DNA of 64,000 bases, taken from Microbacterium sp. T32. Lineage in GTDB: Bacteria > Actinomycetota > Actinomycetes > Actinomycetales > Microbacteriaceae. The translations under genes were made by a program, and so were the position numbers. Below are positions 8,382 through 16,886 of this stretch, one piece after another. The notes under the pieces were generated by a model. It saw nothing but the letters and a program-made list of their open reading frames with translations. It was not told where the DNA came from and did no database searches. Each line of letters begins with the position of its first letter. The first letter of the stretch is position 1. The stretch lies in assembly GCF_001619615.1 (NCBI RefSeq), contig NZ_LQQP01000006.1, positions 42,438 through 106,437 of the forward strand. Reading direction: 5' to 3'.

Positions 8382-9239
8382 TCAGGAACCGATCTCGTCC
8401 GCGTCGCGGCGGTTGCGGGTCTGTTCCGCGCGCGCGGCCAACAGGTCGTCCGCGGGATATCCGACCTCGGCGAGAACGAGACCACGTGCAGCCAGGACTT
8501 TCGTGTCCGGCGTGCGCTCAGCGGCATCCCGGATCGCGAGGACGCGGTCGGCCTCCAGCCGGCCCTCCCCGACCGCCACGCACGCTCCCACCAGGGCCCG
8601 CACCATGCTGTGGCAGAACGCATCGGCGCGCACGTTCGCGACGACGGCACCGTCGGCAGCGCGGTGCCAGTCGTACTCGAGCAGCGTTCGAATCGTCGTC
8701 GCCTCCTCCCGCGCCTTGCAGTACGCCGCGAAATCGTGGAGACCGATGAGACTGCGGGCCGCGGCATCCATCGCCTCGACGTCCAGATGCGCCTTCACGG
8801 CCGTCGTCCTGGATCGTTCGAGGGGGTCGTATCCCGTCGTGAGATCGGCGATCCGGTAGGAGTACCGTCGCCACACCGCGGAGAAGCGCGCATCGAACCC
8901 GTCCGGGGCGGCGGTGGTGCGGCTCACCGTCACGTCGGGGTAGGCGCCGAGGACACCGCGGATCCGTCCCGCGAGGGCGGCCACGGCGTCCGTCTCGTCA
9001 CCGTCACGCCGACGTCGCGGGAGGCGGGTCTCCTGCGCCTCGTCGAGGTCGACGTGAGCCACCTGTCCCGAGGCGTGCACCCCGGCGTCCGTGCGCCCGG
9101 CCACGACCAGGCGCAGATCCCCGCCGACGATGCGGGCAAGAGCATCCTCGAGCACACCCTGCACGGTGCGCAGACCCGGCTGCCGGGCCCACCCGCGGAA
9201 GTGCGTGCCGTCGTAGGCGATGTCGAGACGGATGCGCAC
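8382..9239 (-). CDS. truA: tRNA pseudouridine synthase A
   Basis: This 285-residue protein starts at a GTG (MRIRLDIAYDGTHFRGWARQ) and has the TruA catalytic motif AGRTDAGVHA with nucleophile Asp51, plus the downstream RYSYRI and FHDFAAY/ARFSAVWRRY-type stations. It isomerises uridines 38-40 in the anticodon arm of tRNAs. The location next to rplQ is the usual one in many bacteria, but a hairpin separates it from rplQ, and TAGGGT six bases before the GTG suggests its own leaderless transcript. The length is normal for actinobacteria. The alternative first codons all lack a better signal. Confidence 0.95.
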   Translation of the reverse strand: MRIRLDIAYDGTHFRGWARQPGLRTVQGVLEDALARIVGGDLRLVVAGRTDAGVHASGQVAHVDLDEAQETRLPRRRRDGDETDAVAALAGRIRGVLGAYPDVTVSRTTAAPDGFDARFSAVWRRYSYRIADLTTGYDPLERSRTTAVKAHLDVEAMDAAARSLIGLHDFAAYCKAREEATTIRTLLEYDWHRAADGAVVANVRADAFCHSMVRALVGACVAVGEGRLEADRVLAIRDAAERTPDTKVLAARGLVLAEVGYPADDLLAARAEQTRNRRDADEIGS

Positions 9240-9245
9240 CCGTCT

Positions 9246-9251
9246 ACCCTA
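9246..9251 (-). promoter_or_regulatory. -10 element of a probably leaderless truA promoter
   Basis: TAGGGT on the minus strand lies six bases before the truA GTG, downstream of the rplQ terminator hairpin, so truA can be transcribed alone. Confidence 0.45.
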
Positions 9252-9270
9252 TTCGCACCGCCCGCCTACG

Positions 9271-9306
9271 ACTGAGGCCCCCTCCCGGGTGGGACAGGGC
9301 CTCAGT
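9271..9306 (-). terminator. Terminator after rplQ
   Basis: ACTGAGGCCC (9271-9280) and GGGCCTCAGT (9297-9306) are perfect arms, and inner TCCC/GGGA extends the stem. It lies just after the rplQ stop and before truA. There is no long T-run, as is common in actinobacteria. Confidence 0.75.
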
Positions 9307-9319
9307 ACGAGAGCGGGGA

Positions 9320-9895
9320 TTACGCCTTGGCGTCGTCCTCGACCGCGTCGGCGGCGGCAGCCTCGGCGGCGGCGCCCTCCTCCTGCGACTCGGCGCCGGC
9401 GTCGGCAGCCTCATCGGCGCTGGGGGTCTCGTCGGTGGCGGTCTCCTCGACGGGAGCCTCCTCCGCCGGAGCCTCTTCGGCGACGGGGGCAGCGGCCGGG
9501 GCGGCAGCAGCCTTCGACGCGGACGGCTTCTTCGTGACGGGCTCGAGGACGAGCTCGATCACGGCCATGGGGGCGTTGTCACCCTTGCGGTTTCCGACCT
9601 TCGTGATGCGGGTGTAACCGCCGTCACGGTCGGCGACCAGCGGAGCGATCTCGGTGAAGAGGGTGTGCACGACCTCCTTGTCACCGATCACCGACAGAAC
9701 GCGGCGACGGGCGTGGAGGTCACCCCGCTTCGCGAACGTGATCAGGCGCTCAGCGAGCGGACGAAGGCGCTTGGCCTTGGTCTCGGTCGTCTTGATCGAC
9801 TTGTGGGTGTACAGGGCCGCCGCGAGGTTCGCGAGAAGCAGGCGCTCGTGGGCCGGGCCGCCGCCGAGGCGGGGTCCCTTCGTGGGCTTGGGCAT
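9320..9895 (-). CDS. rplQ: 50S ribosomal protein L17 with long acidic tail
   Basis: This 191-residue protein opens [20 protein letters not shown], the L17 signature, and the core ends near VIELVLEPV at about residue 120. L17 lines the exit-tunnel region of the large subunit. The remaining 70 or so residues form an Ala/Glu/Pro/Asp-rich low-complexity tail ([13 protein letters not shown] and similar), much longer than in most bacteria, where L17 is about 120 residues. It follows rpoA, as is standard. The tail is in the same high-GC codon style and has no frameshift, so it appears genuine. Confidence 0.95.
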   Translation of the reverse strand: MPKPTKGPRLGGGPAHERLLLANLAAALYTHKSIKTTETKAKRLRPLAERLITFAKRGDLHARRRVLSVIGDKEVVHTLFTEIAPLVADRDGGYTRITKVGNRKGDNAPMAVIELVLEPVTKKPSASKAAAAPAAAPVAEEAPAEEAPVEETATDETPSADEAADAGAESQEEGAAAEAAAADAVEDDAKA

Positions 9896-9937
9896 GTCGT
9901 GTTACTCCAGTAGGAAGGTTCGGTCGGGTCCGACGGG

Positions 9938-10927
9938 TCAGACGGTCTCGTCGTCGTAGCCGCCGAAGAACTGAGCGCCGTCGAAACCGGGCACCGAGTC
10001 CTTGAGCGACAGGCCGAGGGAGGTGAGCTTGTCGCGCACCTCATCGACCGACTTCTGACCGAAGTTGCGGATGTTCATCAGCTGGGTCTCGGAGAGGGCG
10101 ACCAGCTCCGAAACGGTGTTGATGCCCTCGCGCTTGAGGCAGTTGTACGAGCGCACCGAGAGGTCGAGGTCTTCGATCGGCATCGACAGCTCGTTCGAGA
10201 GGACGGTCTCCACCGGCGCCGGGCCGATCTCGATGCCCTCGGCCTCGACGTTCAGCTCGCGGGCGAGACCGAACAGCTCGGTGAGCGTACGGCCGGCCGA
10301 GGCGACGGCGTCGCGCGGGGCGATCGACGGCTTCGACTCGACGTCGAGGACGAGCTTGTCGAAGTCGGTGCGCTCACCGGCACGGGTCGCGTCGACGCGG
10401 TAGCTGACCTTGAGCACGGGCGAGTAGATCGAGTCGATCGGGATCTGGCCCGCCTCGGCGTACTCGTTGCGGTTCTGGGTCGCCGACACGTATCCGCGGC
10501 CGCGCTCGATCGTGAGTTCGAGCTCGAACTTCGCGGTGTCGTTCAGCGTGGCGATGACCAGCTCGGGGTTGTGCACCTCGACGCCCGCGGGAGCGGAGAT
10601 GTCCGCCGCCGTGACCTCGCCGGCACCCGTCTTGCGCAGGTAGGCCGTGATGGGCTCGTCGCGCTCGCTCGAGACCACGAGCTGCTTGATGTTCAGGATG
10701 ATCTCGGTGACGTCTTCCTTCACGCCCGGGATGGTGCTGAACTCGTGGAGGACGCCATCGATGCGGATGCTCGTGACGGCCGCGCCGGGGATCGACGACA
10801 GGAGGCTGCGACGCAGCGCGTTGCCGATCGTGTAACCGAAGCCGGGCTCGAGCGGCTCGATGACGAAACGGCTGCGGAACTCCCCGATCTTCTCCTCGGT
10901 CAGAGTGGGACGCTGTGCGATGAGCAC
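9938..10927 (-). CDS. rpoA: DNA-directed RNA polymerase subunit alpha
   Basis: This 329-residue protein starts at a GTG ([20 protein letters not shown]) with AAAGGAA upstream. The N-terminal assembly domain includes [21 protein letters not shown] linker follows, and then the C-terminal domain (about 245-310) with the helix-hairpin-helix region [20 protein letters not shown] that contacts UP elements and activators. The length fits the family. It lies between rpsK and rplQ, but a terminator-like hairpin separates it from rpsK, so it may have additional promoter input. Confidence 0.98.
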   Translation of the reverse strand: MLIAQRPTLTEEKIGEFRSRFVIEPLEPGFGYTIGNALRRSLLSSIPGAAVTSIRIDGVLHEFSTIPGVKEDVTEIILNIKQLVVSSERDEPITAYLRKTGAGEVTAADISAPAGVEVHNPELVIATLNDTAKFELELTIERGRGYVSATQNRNEYAEAGQIPIDSIYSPVLKVSYRVDATRAGERTDFDKLVLDVESKPSIAPRDAVASAGRTLTELFGLARELNVEAEGIEIGPAPVETVLSNELSMPIEDLDLSVRSYNCLKREGINTVSELVALSETQLMNIRNFGQKSVDEVRDKLTSLGLSLKDSVPGFDGAQFFGGYDDETV

Positions 10928-10999
10928 TATGTGTTCCTTTCGATCACGTGCCCGCTATATGACACGTGTAATGGGGTGAGGTGTTGAGTTGTACTCGCA

Positions 11000-11031
11000 G
11001 GATGCCGATGACCGACCGGTCGGCGGCATCC
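11000..11031. repeat. Inverted repeat built on GGATGCCG/CGGCATCC upstream of rpoA
   Basis: GGATGCCG (11000-11007) pairs with CGGCATCC (11024-11031), and the interior holds the perfect palindrome CCGACCGGTCGG (11012-11023). It lies in the rpsK-rpoA gap, about 70 bases before rpoA in the transcribed direction. Confidence 0.6.
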
Positions 11032-11060
11032 GGATGTCTGTGGGTGCGCGGGAGCGCAAA

Positions 11061-11095
11061 CGTTCCCGGGGAGTGACGAGCACTCCCCGGGAACG
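11061..11095 (-). terminator. Strong terminator hairpin between rpsK and rpoA
   Basis: CGTTCCCGGGGAGT (11061-11074) and ACTCCCCGGGAACG (11082-11095) are perfect 14-base arms around a seven-base loop, six bases after the rpsK stop. It splits the classical alpha operon. Confidence 0.85.
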
Positions 11096-11100
11096 ATGCG

Positions 11101-11499
11101 TCAGACGCGGCGGCGCTTCGGCGGACGGCAGCCGTTGTGGGCCTGCGGCGTCACGTCCTGGATCGAGCCGACCTCGAGGCCGGCGGCCGTGAGCGAACGG
11201 ATCGCGGTCTCGCGACCCGAGCCGGGGCCCTTCACGAAGACGTCGACCTTCTTCACGCCGTGCTCCTGCGCCTGGCGGGCAGCGGACTCCGCCGCCATGC
11301 CTGCGGCGTAGGGCGTCGACTTGCGCGAGCCCTTGAAGCCGACGCCGCCGGACGAGGCCCAGCTGATGACGGCCCCGGAGGGGTCGGTGATCGAAACGAT
11401 GGTGTTGTTGAACGTCGACTTGATGTGGGCCTGACCCACGGCGATGTTCTTCTTCTCCTTGCGGCGCGGCTTGCGCGCGGCGGACTTGGCCTGTGCCAT
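11101..11499 (-). CDS. rpsK: 30S ribosomal protein S11
   Basis: This 132-residue protein starts [17 protein letters not shown]. The S11 core includes [20 protein letters not shown] and ends [10 protein letters not shown], the canonical basic C-terminus. S11 is part of the platform of the small subunit, next to the mRNA exit. The start ATG has GGAG upstream. The order rpmJ-rpsM-rpsK-rpoA-rplQ is standard, but here the gene is followed by a strong hairpin before rpoA. Length is normal. Confidence 0.97.
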   Translation of the reverse strand: MAQAKSAARKPRRKEKKNIAVGQAHIKSTFNNTIVSITDPSGAVISWASSGGVGFKGSRKSTPYAAGMAAESAARQAQEHGVKKVDVFVKGPGSGRETAIRSLTAAGLEVGSIQDVTPQAHNGCRPPKRRRV

Positions 11500-11533
11500 G
11501 TGCGGTTCTCCTGGATCCTGCGCCGGCGGAGGC

Positions 11534-11908
11534 CTAGCGCGCCTTCTTCTTGCCGGCGACGGTGCGCTTGGGGCCCTTGCGGGTACGCGCGTTCGTCTTC
11601 GTGCGCTGACCGCGCACCGGGAGGCCGCGGCGGTGGCGCAGGCCCTCGTAGGAACCGATCTCGACCTTGCGGCGGATGTCGGCGGCCACCTCGCGACGGA
11701 GGTCACCCTCCACCTTGTAGGTGCCCTCGATGTGGTCGCGGAGCGCGACCAGCTGGTCGTCGGTGAGGTCCTTGACGCGGACGTCCGGGCTGATGCCGGT
11801 CGCGGTGAGGATCTCGGTGGAGCGGGTGCGGCCCACGCCGTAGATGTAGGTAAGTGCGATCACCACGCGCTTGTCGCGCGGGATGTCGACGCCGGCGAGA
11901 CGTGCCAT
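11534..11908 (-). CDS. rpsM: 30S ribosomal protein S13
   Basis: This 124-residue protein begins [20 protein letters not shown] with the helix-two-turn-helix region typical of S13, and ends with the basic tail [21 protein letters not shown]13 in the small-subunit head contacts the P-site tRNA and forms the bridge with L5. It lies 35 bases upstream of rpsK and is probably co-transcribed with infA and rpmJ. Length is normal. Confidence 0.97.
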   Translation of the reverse strand: MARLAGVDIPRDKRVVIALTYIYGVGRTRSTEILTATGISPDVRVKDLTDDQLVALRDHIEGTYKVEGDLRREVAADIRRKVEIGSYEGLRHRRGLPVRGQRTKTNARTRKGPKRTVAGKKKAR

Positions 11909-11941
11909 GCGGCTCTCCTCAGAGTGTCGTGGAGGTGTGGA

Positions 11942-12003
11942 GCAGGATCGGTGCCCGGGCCTCCGCCCCGAGGTGTCCCCCGCATCGCGGGTTCTGATCC
12001 TGC
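11942..12003 (-). repeat. Large inverted-repeat structure between rpmJ and rpsM
   Basis: GCAGGATC (11942-11949) pairs with GATCCTGC (11996-12003), and inner segments such as CCCGCATCGCGGG form additional stems. It lies in the 155-base rpmJ-rpsM gap and may be a partial terminator or an RNA-processing structure. Confidence 0.45.
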
Positions 12004-12062
12004 CGTTGTGTGTTCAGTTGGAAGTCGTTCGTCGAGCTCGTGCGGACCGCGTCCGCGCGGAC

Positions 12063-12179
12063 TCAGCCCTGGCGCTGCTTGTGACGCGGGTTGCTCTTGC
12101 AGATCACCATGACGCGCCCGTGGCGACGGATCACCTTGCAGTGGTCGCAGATGGGCTTGACGGAGGGGTTGACCTTCAT
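12063..12179 (-). CDS. rpmJ: 50S ribosomal protein L36 (zinc-binding form)
   Basis: This 38-residue protein, too short for most gene callers, reads [20 protein letters not shown] and continues [18 protein letters not shown]. The Cys11-x2-Cys14 pair, Cys27 and His33 form the zinc site, so this is the zinc-containing version rather than the zinc-free paralogue some bacteria use under zinc limitation. It lies between infA and rpsM, its standard place. It is one of the smallest proteins of the large subunit. Confidence 0.95.
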   Translation of the reverse strand: MKVNPSVKPICDHCKVIRRHGRVMVICKSNPRHKQRQG

Positions 12180-12243
12180 TGGGGGTGTTTCCTGTTCGCT
12201 GTCTTCGATTCCGCCGGAGCGGATCGTTACTTCTCGGCCGGAC

Positions 12244-12465
12244 TCAGCGGTAGCGGTAGACGATACGACCGCGCGTGAGGTCGTAGGGGCTCAGCTCGAC
12301 GACGACGCGGTCCTCGGGGATGATGCGGATGTAGTTCTGCCGCATCTTGCCCGAGATGGTGGCGAGCACCTTGTGACCGTTGGTCAGTTCGACACGGAAC
12401 ATCGCATTGGGCAGTGCTTCCGACACCGTGCCCTCGATCTCGATGACACCGTCTTTCTTCGCCAT
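12244..12465 (-). CDS. infA: Translation initiation factor IF-1
   Basis: This 73-residue protein begins [20 protein letters not shown], with the S1/OB-fold core ending [11 protein letters not shown], the canonical IF-1 length. It occupies the A site of the 30S subunit during initiation. An in-frame ATG seven codons upstream would add MSVSEF, but the conserved family start is at MAKKDG. A promoter with TTGCCG and TATGCT boxes and a perfect palindrome lie upstream, so infA starts a transcription unit with rpmJ, rpsM and rpsK. Confidence 0.97.
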   Translation of the reverse strand: MAKKDGVIEIEGTVSEALPNAMFRVELTNGHKVLATISGKMRQNYIRIIPEDRVVVELSPYDLTRGRIVYRYR

Positions 12466-12484
12466 AAACTCGCTCACGCTCATT

Positions 12485-12502
12485 GCAGACCGGCCGGTCT
12501 GC
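12485..12502. repeat. Perfect 18-base palindrome in the infA leader
   Basis: GCAGACCGGCCGGTCTGC is its own reverse complement. It lies 20 bases before the infA start and downstream of the predicted promoter, so it would be transcribed. It could be an operator or an RNA hairpin. Confidence 0.5.
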
Positions 12503-12560
12503 GGTGGATGGGGATTCGGTGCTGCGACACGCCAATAAAGGCGCAACGCACCAAAGATCA

Positions 12561-12589
12561 AGCATACGTGGTAGAACGCGATGCGGCAA
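12561..12589 (-). promoter_or_regulatory. infA operon promoter
   Basis: On the minus strand TTGCCG (12589-12584) and TATGCT (12566-12561) are separated by exactly 17 bases, a good housekeeping sigma-factor match. Transcription would start near 12554, giving a leader of about 90 bases. Confidence 0.7.
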
Positions 12590-12603
12590 CTCGCCGCCTC
12601 GGT

Positions 12604-13305
12604 TCAGCCGTTGAGTCGACCGACGATGTCCTTCTGCGGGTCACCCGTGAGGTCGGTCTGGTTGACCAAGACCTTGCCGTTGATCGCGATCGTCGGCGTC
12701 GCGATGCCGGAACCGGTCTGCGACGGCGTCTTCTTCGTCAACGCGGTGACGTACTTCGTGTACGTGCCGCCGGTGATGCACGAGGTCACGGCATCCGAGG
12801 CTCCGGCATCCTTCGCGATCGAGGCGAGAGTGGTGTCGTCGAGGCCGGCGGTGCCTTCCTTCGGCTGCTGCGCATACATCGCCTTCACGAAGGCCGGGAT
12901 GTTCGCGGGGTCGTCGACCGCCACGCAGTACGCCGCGTTCGCCGCGCGGGTGGAGTACTGCGTGCCCTGCGACTGCGCGTCCAGGATCGAGATCGGGTGG
13001 ATGTTGAGCGTGATCTTGCCGTCGTCGACCAGCTGCTGCAGCGTGGGACCGTAGGACTGCTCGAACGAGTTGCAGATGGGGCACATGAAGTCGATGTAGG
13101 TGTCCACCGTGTCGCTCCCGGACCCCACGGCGATCGCGCCCGTGTCACCGTTCACGGCGGAGGACTGCGGGACCGTACCCGTCGACGTCGCTTGGCTGTT
13201 GGCGAACCAGACGACCCCGCCGATGATCAGCACGACCACGACGGCAGCCGCGGTCACCCCGATCGCGAACCAGTTGGTGGACTTCCGCGCGGCGGCCATC
13301 ATCAT
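12604..13305 (-). CDS. Membrane-anchored DsbA-like thioredoxin-fold protein
   Basis: This 233-residue protein has one N-terminal membrane segment (about residues 14-35), a Ser/Thr/Gly linker and an extracytoplasmic thioredoxin-fold domain with active site CPIC (Cys75, Cys78). A cis-Pro region lies in IATPTIAINGK. This is the DsbA-like layout of actinobacterial disulfide oxidoreductases that oxidise secreted proteins. The gene overlaps map by four bases (ATGA) and is last in the secY-adk-map unit, an unusual but compact arrangement. An electron acceptor such as VKOR is not in the window. The fold is confident; the direction of thiol exchange is not. Confidence 0.85.
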   Translation of the reverse strand: MMMAAARKSTNWFAIGVTAAAVVVVLIIGGVVWFANSQATSTGTVPQSSAVNGDTGAIAVGSGSDTVDTYIDFMCPICNSFEQSYGPTLQQLVDDGKITLNIHPISILDAQSQGTQYSTRAANAAYCVAVDDPANIPAFVKAMYAQQPKEGTAGLDDTTLASIAKDAGASDAVTSCITGGTYTKYVTALTKKTPSQTGSGIATPTIAINGKVLVNQTDLTGDPQKDIVGRLNG

Positions 13306-14144
13306 GCGTCGATCTCCTTCGGCACCACTCCGAAGGGTGCCAGCTTCTCCGCACCGCCGTCGGGAGCGGTGAGGACCCAGACACCCCCATCATGCACGGC
13401 GACACTATGTTCCCAGTGGGAGCCCTCGGTGCCGTCCACGGTGGTGACGGTCCACCCGTCGTCCTCGACCTGGGTCTCCTGGTCGCCGATGACCACCATC
13501 GGCTCGATCGCGACGGCGAGTCCGGGGCGCACTTCCGCGCCGCGCTCGGGCACGCGGTAGTTGAACACGCTGGGCGCCTCGTGCATCTTGCGGCCGATGC
13601 CGTGACCGACGTAGTCGCGCAGGATGCCGTAGCCGCCGGCGGGTGCGTTGTCCTCGATGTAGGCCTCGATCGCGGCGCTCACCTCGCCGAGGTGGGACGC
13701 CTGGCTCAGAGCGGCGATTCCCGCCCAGAGCGACCCCTCCGTCACCTCGGACAGCCGTCGGCGTGGAGCGACCAGCTCCTCCGGTGCGTCACCGGGCACG
13801 ATCATCGTGAAGGCGGAGTCGCCGTTCCATCCGCGGAGCTCTGCGCCGGCGTCGATCGACAGCAGGTCGCCCGCCCGGAGCGGCCGATCTTTCGGGATGC
13901 CGTGCACGACCTCGTCGTTCACCGATGCGCAGATGGTGTGCCGATAGCCGCGCACCATCTGGAAGTTCGACTTCGCGCCTCGCTCAGTGATGACACGGGA
14001 TGCCGCGGCGTCGAGCTCGAGCGTCGTGATCCCGGGCGCGATCAGCGCCCGCACGGCTTCCAGGGCGGCCGCCGTGATCAGGCCGGGTTCCACCATTGCC
14101 CGCAGCTGTGCGGGCTTCTTGTAGATCGAGGAGCGCAGGACCAC
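13302..14144 (-). CDS. map: Methionine aminopeptidase type I
   Basis: This 280-residue protein starts at a GTG one base after the adk stop, giving MVLRSSIYKKPAQLRAMVEP. The metallo-peptidase pita-bread motifs are in order: HTICASVNDEVVHGIP, the metal Asp in SIDAGAELRGWNGDSAF, GHGIGRKMHE with the metal His, AIEPMV, and the final Glu in WEHSVAV. It removes the initiator Met from nascent proteins. The place after secY and adk is the usual one in actinobacteria. No clear Shine-Dalgarno sequence precedes it, so it depends on coupling to adk. Confidence 0.95.
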   Translation of the reverse strand: MVLRSSIYKKPAQLRAMVEPGLITAAALEAVRALIAPGITTLELDAAASRVITERGAKSNFQMVRGYRHTICASVNDEVVHGIPKDRPLRAGDLLSIDAGAELRGWNGDSAFTMIVPGDAPEELVAPRRRLSEVTEGSLWAGIAALSQASHLGEVSAAIEAYIEDNAPAGGYGILRDYVGHGIGRKMHEAPSVFNYRVPERGAEVRPGLAVAIEPMVVIGDQETQVEDDGWTVTTVDGTEGSHWEHSVAVHDGGVWVLTAPDGGAEKLAPFGVVPKEIDA

Positions 14145-14145
14145 G

Positions 14146-14736
14146 TCAGCGCGCCGGACGCAGGCCGCGCGCCTCGAGTGCGGCGAAGATGCGCGCGGTG
14201 ATCTCATCGAGGTCGCCGACGCCGTCGATCTCGTCGACGACGCCGCGCGTGCCGTAGACGTCGAGGATGGGCGCCGTCTCGCGCTCGTAGATGCCCAGGC
14301 GCGTCGCGATCGCCTCCTCGGTGTCATCGGCGCGACCCTGCTCAGCCGCACGGGCGGTCAGACGCGACAGCGACTCCTCGCGCGGCACGACCAGCGCGAT
14401 GACGGCATCGAGCTGCTCGCCACGGCCCTCGAGGAATTCATCGAGGTGCAGGACCTGCGCGAGGTTGCGCGGGTAGCCGTCGAGGAGGAAGCCCTCCGCG
14501 GCGTCCGCCTGCGAGAGGCGGTCGCGGACGACAGCGCTCGTCAGCTCGTCCGGGACCAGGCTCCCCGCGTCGATGATCGACTTCACCTGGAGGCCGAGTT
14601 CGGTCCCCTCGGCGACGTTCGAGCGGAACACGTCGCCGGTGGAGACCACCGGGATCCCGAGGGCCGCACCGACACGGACGCCCTGCGTTCCCTTGCCCGA
14701 ACCCTGGGGTCCGACGATCAGAAGACGTGCGGTCAT
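14146..14736 (-). CDS. adk: Adenylate kinase
   Basis: This 196-residue protein has the P-loop GPQGSGKGTQ at residues 9-18, the NMP-binding region STGDVFRSNV and the FLLDGYPRN motif. The length and absence of the zinc-finger cysteines show the short-LID form common in high-GC Gram-positives. It interconverts ATP and AMP with two ADP. The start overlaps the secY stop as ATGA, and map follows one base after its stop, so secY-adk-map are translationally coupled. Confidence 0.96.
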   Translation of the reverse strand: MTARLLIVGPQGSGKGTQGVRVGAALGIPVVSTGDVFRSNVAEGTELGLQVKSIIDAGSLVPDELTSAVVRDRLSQADAAEGFLLDGYPRNLAQVLHLDEFLEGRGEQLDAVIALVVPREESLSRLTARAAEQGRADDTEEAIATRLGIYERETAPILDVYGTRGVVDEIDGVGDLDEITARIFAALEARGLRPAR

Positions 14737-16055
14737 CGCAGAAGCCCCTCGTAGTGACGCTGCTGGAGTTGCGCGTCGATCTGCTTCACCGTCTCGAGGC
14801 CGACGCCGACGATGATGAGGATCGACGCGCCGCCGAACGGGAAGTTCTGGTTGGCACCGACCGTCGCCAGCGCCACGAGCGGCAGCAGAGCGATGAGGCC
14901 GAGGTAGATGGAGCCGGGCAGCGTGATGCGCGTCAGCACGTAATCGAGGTACTCGGCGGTCGGACGGCCCGCCCGGATGCCGGGGATGAAGCCGCCGTAC
15001 TTCTTCATGTTGTCGGCGACGTCGACCGGGTTGAACGTGATCGCGACGTAGAAGTACGTGAAGCCGACGATCAGCAGGAAGTACACCAGCATGTACAGCG
15101 GGTGGTCACCGCGCGTCAGGTACTGCGAGATCCAGGTCACCCATGCAGCCGGCTCCTGGCCCGCCTGCGGCTGGTTGAACTGCGCGATGAGCGCGGGGAT
15201 GTACAGCAGGGACGACGCGAAGATCACCGGCACGACACCGGCCATGTTGACCTTGATCGGGATGTACGTGTTCGTCCCGCCGTAGGTGCGGCGCCCCACC
15301 ATGCGCTTGGCGTACTGCACCGGGATGCGACGCTGCGACTGCTCGACGAACACGACGAGCGCGACGACGACGATGCCGACCGCGAGGACCAGGAGGAAGA
15401 CCTCGACGCCGCGGGTGTTCAGGATCGCGAACATCGCGGCCGGGAACGTCGCGGCGACCGAGGTGAAGATGAGGATCGACATGCCGTTGCCGACACCGCG
15501 CTCGGTGACGAGCTCGGCGAACCACATGACCAGGCCGGTACCGGCGGTCATGGTGATGATCATGAGCAGCTGGGCCCACCAGATGTCGTTGGTGAGCAGC
15601 TGCTGGCACTCCGGCGCACCGCCCGTGCCGAGCAACTGGCCCGACCGGGCAACGGTCACGAGGGTCGTGGACTGCAGCAGCGCGAGCGCGATCGTCAGGT
15701 AGCGCGTGTACTGCGTGAGCTTGGCCTGGCCGGCCTGGCCCTCCTTGTACAGCGTCTCGAAGTGCGGGATGACCACGCGCAGGAGCTGCACGATGATCGT
15801 CGCCGTGATGTACGGCATGACGCCCAGCGCGAAGATCGACAGCTGGAGGAGCGCGCCGCCCGAGAACAGGTTGACCAGCGAGAGCAGCCCCTCGGTGCTT
15901 CCCGACGATGCGAGACAGCTCTGGACGTTCGGGAAGTCGACGAAAGGCGTCGGCACGTGGGCACCCAGCCGGTAGATGGCGATGATGCCCAGCGTGAAGG
16001 CGATCTTCCGCCTCAGGTCGGGCGTGCGAAAAACCCGCGCGATGGCGCTGAACAA
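14733..16055 (-). CDS. secY: Preprotein translocase subunit SecY
   Basis: This 440-residue protein has about ten membrane segments, beginning LFSAIARVFRTPDLRRKIAF. The TTG start is chosen because GGAGG lies seven bases upstream and the family starts at this position. An in-frame start 14 codons upstream would add a non-conserved basic stretch. Typical features are the plug-domain region after the first segment and GIGNGMS-like VGNGMSILIF in the middle. It is the channel of the Sec translocon. It follows rplO after a hairpin and overlaps adk. Confidence 0.96.
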   Translation of the reverse strand: MFSAIARVFRTPDLRRKIAFTLGIIAIYRLGAHVPTPFVDFPNVQSCLASSGSTEGLLSLVNLFSGGALLQLSIFALGVMPYITATIIVQLLRVVIPHFETLYKEGQAGQAKLTQYTRYLTIALALLQSTTLVTVARSGQLLGTGGAPECQQLLTNDIWWAQLLMIITMTAGTGLVMWFAELVTERGVGNGMSILIFTSVAATFPAAMFAILNTRGVEVFLLVLAVGIVVVALVVFVEQSQRRIPVQYAKRMVGRRTYGGTNTYIPIKVNMAGVVPVIFASSLLYIPALIAQFNQPQAGQEPAAWVTWISQYLTRGDHPLYMLVYFLLIVGFTYFYVAITFNPVDVADNMKKYGGFIPGIRAGRPTAEYLDYVLTRITLPGSIYLGLIALLPLVALATVGANQNFPFGGASILIIVGVGLETVKQIDAQLQQRHYEGLLR

Positions 16056-16118
16056 GGGGATTCCTCCAGAACGATCTCGGCGCGCGACGAGGCGCACTCG
16101 GACTCAGACTAACCCAGA

Positions 16119-16150
16119 AGGGGCCGACGGCCACACGGCCGCCGGCCCCT
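16119..16150 (-). terminator. Hairpin between rplO and secY
   Basis: AGGGGCCG (16119-16126) pairs with CGGCCCCT (16143-16150), and inner CGGCC/GGCCG continues the stem. It is placed as a terminator or attenuator inside the spc-like operon. A weak TAGTCT box downstream could restart transcription at secY. Confidence 0.65.
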
Positions 16151-16164
16151 CCCCGGGTGATACG

Positions 16165-16701
16165 TCAGTTGATCGAGCCGCCGGCGGCGACGATCTTCTG
16201 CTCAGCAGAGCCGGAGACCTTGTCGACCGTCACGTTGAGCGCGACCGAGATGTCGCCGGTGCCGAGCACCTTGACCTTCTCGTTCTTGCGCACGGCGCCC
16301 TTGGCCACCAGGTCGACGACGGTCACGTCGCCACCCTGGGGGTAGAGCTCGGCGAGCTTGTCCAGGTTCACGACCTGGTACTCGACCCGGAACGGGTTCT
16401 TGAAGCCGCGGAGCTTCGGGGTGCGCATGTGCAGCGGCATCTGCCCACCCTCGAAGCCGACCTTGACCTGGTAGCGGGCCTTGGTTCCCTTGGTACCGCG
16501 ACCGGCCGTCTTACCCTTCGAGCCCTCACCGCGACCGACACGGGTCTTCGCGGTGTGGGCGCCCGGGACGGGACGGAGGTGGTGGACCTTGAGCACGCCG
16601 GGGCGCGCCGCGGGAGCGGCATCCTTCTTGGCGGCCGTCTTACGGGCCGGAGCCTTCTTCGGGGCGTCGACCGTGGCGGTCTCGTCCTTCTTGTCAGCCA
16701 T
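16165..16701 (-). CDS. rplO: 50S ribosomal protein L15 with basic N-terminal extension
   Basis: This 178-residue protein has a Lys/Ala-rich extension of about 35 residues ([18 protein letters not shown]) before the normal L15 start [20 protein letters not shown]. The core [13 protein letters not shown] and the C-terminal half are typical. L15 is a late-assembly protein of the large subunit. Its start overlaps the rpmD stop by one base (TAATG). The extension makes it about 30 residues longer than usual. Confidence 0.95.
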   Translation of the reverse strand: MADKKDETATVDAPKKAPARKTAAKKDAAPAARPGVLKVHHLRPVPGAHTAKTRVGRGEGSKGKTAGRGTKGTKARYQVKVGFEGGQMPLHMRTPKLRGFKNPFRVEYQVVNLDKLAELYPQGGDVTVVDLVAKGAVRKNEKVKVLGTGDISVALNVTVDKVSGSAEQKIVAAGGSIN

Positions 16702-16886
16702 TAGTCGATCTCCTCAACCTTGACGAGGTGGGCGACGGTCTTGACGTAGCCGCGCGTCTGCGCGTCGTCCGGACGGACGACCGAGTCGCCGATCCGCTTC
16801 AGACCGAGCGAGCGCAGCGTGTCACGCTGGTTCTGCTTCTCGCTCACCTTGGACTTGATCTGCGTGACCTTCAGACGCTCGGCCAT
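16701..16886 (-). CDS. rpmD: 50S ribosomal protein L30
   Basis: This 61-residue protein, [20 protein letters not shown] to [14 protein letters not shown], has the L30 pattern of an N-terminal strand, the [14 protein letters not shown] helix and a final strand. Its start overlaps the rpsE stop by one base (TGATG) and its stop overlaps the rplO start, so the three genes are tightly coupled. Length is normal for the bacterial form. Confidence 0.96.
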   Translation of the reverse strand: MAERLKVTQIKSKVSEKQNQRDTLRSLGLKRIGDSVVRPDDAQTRGYVKTVAHLVKVEEID

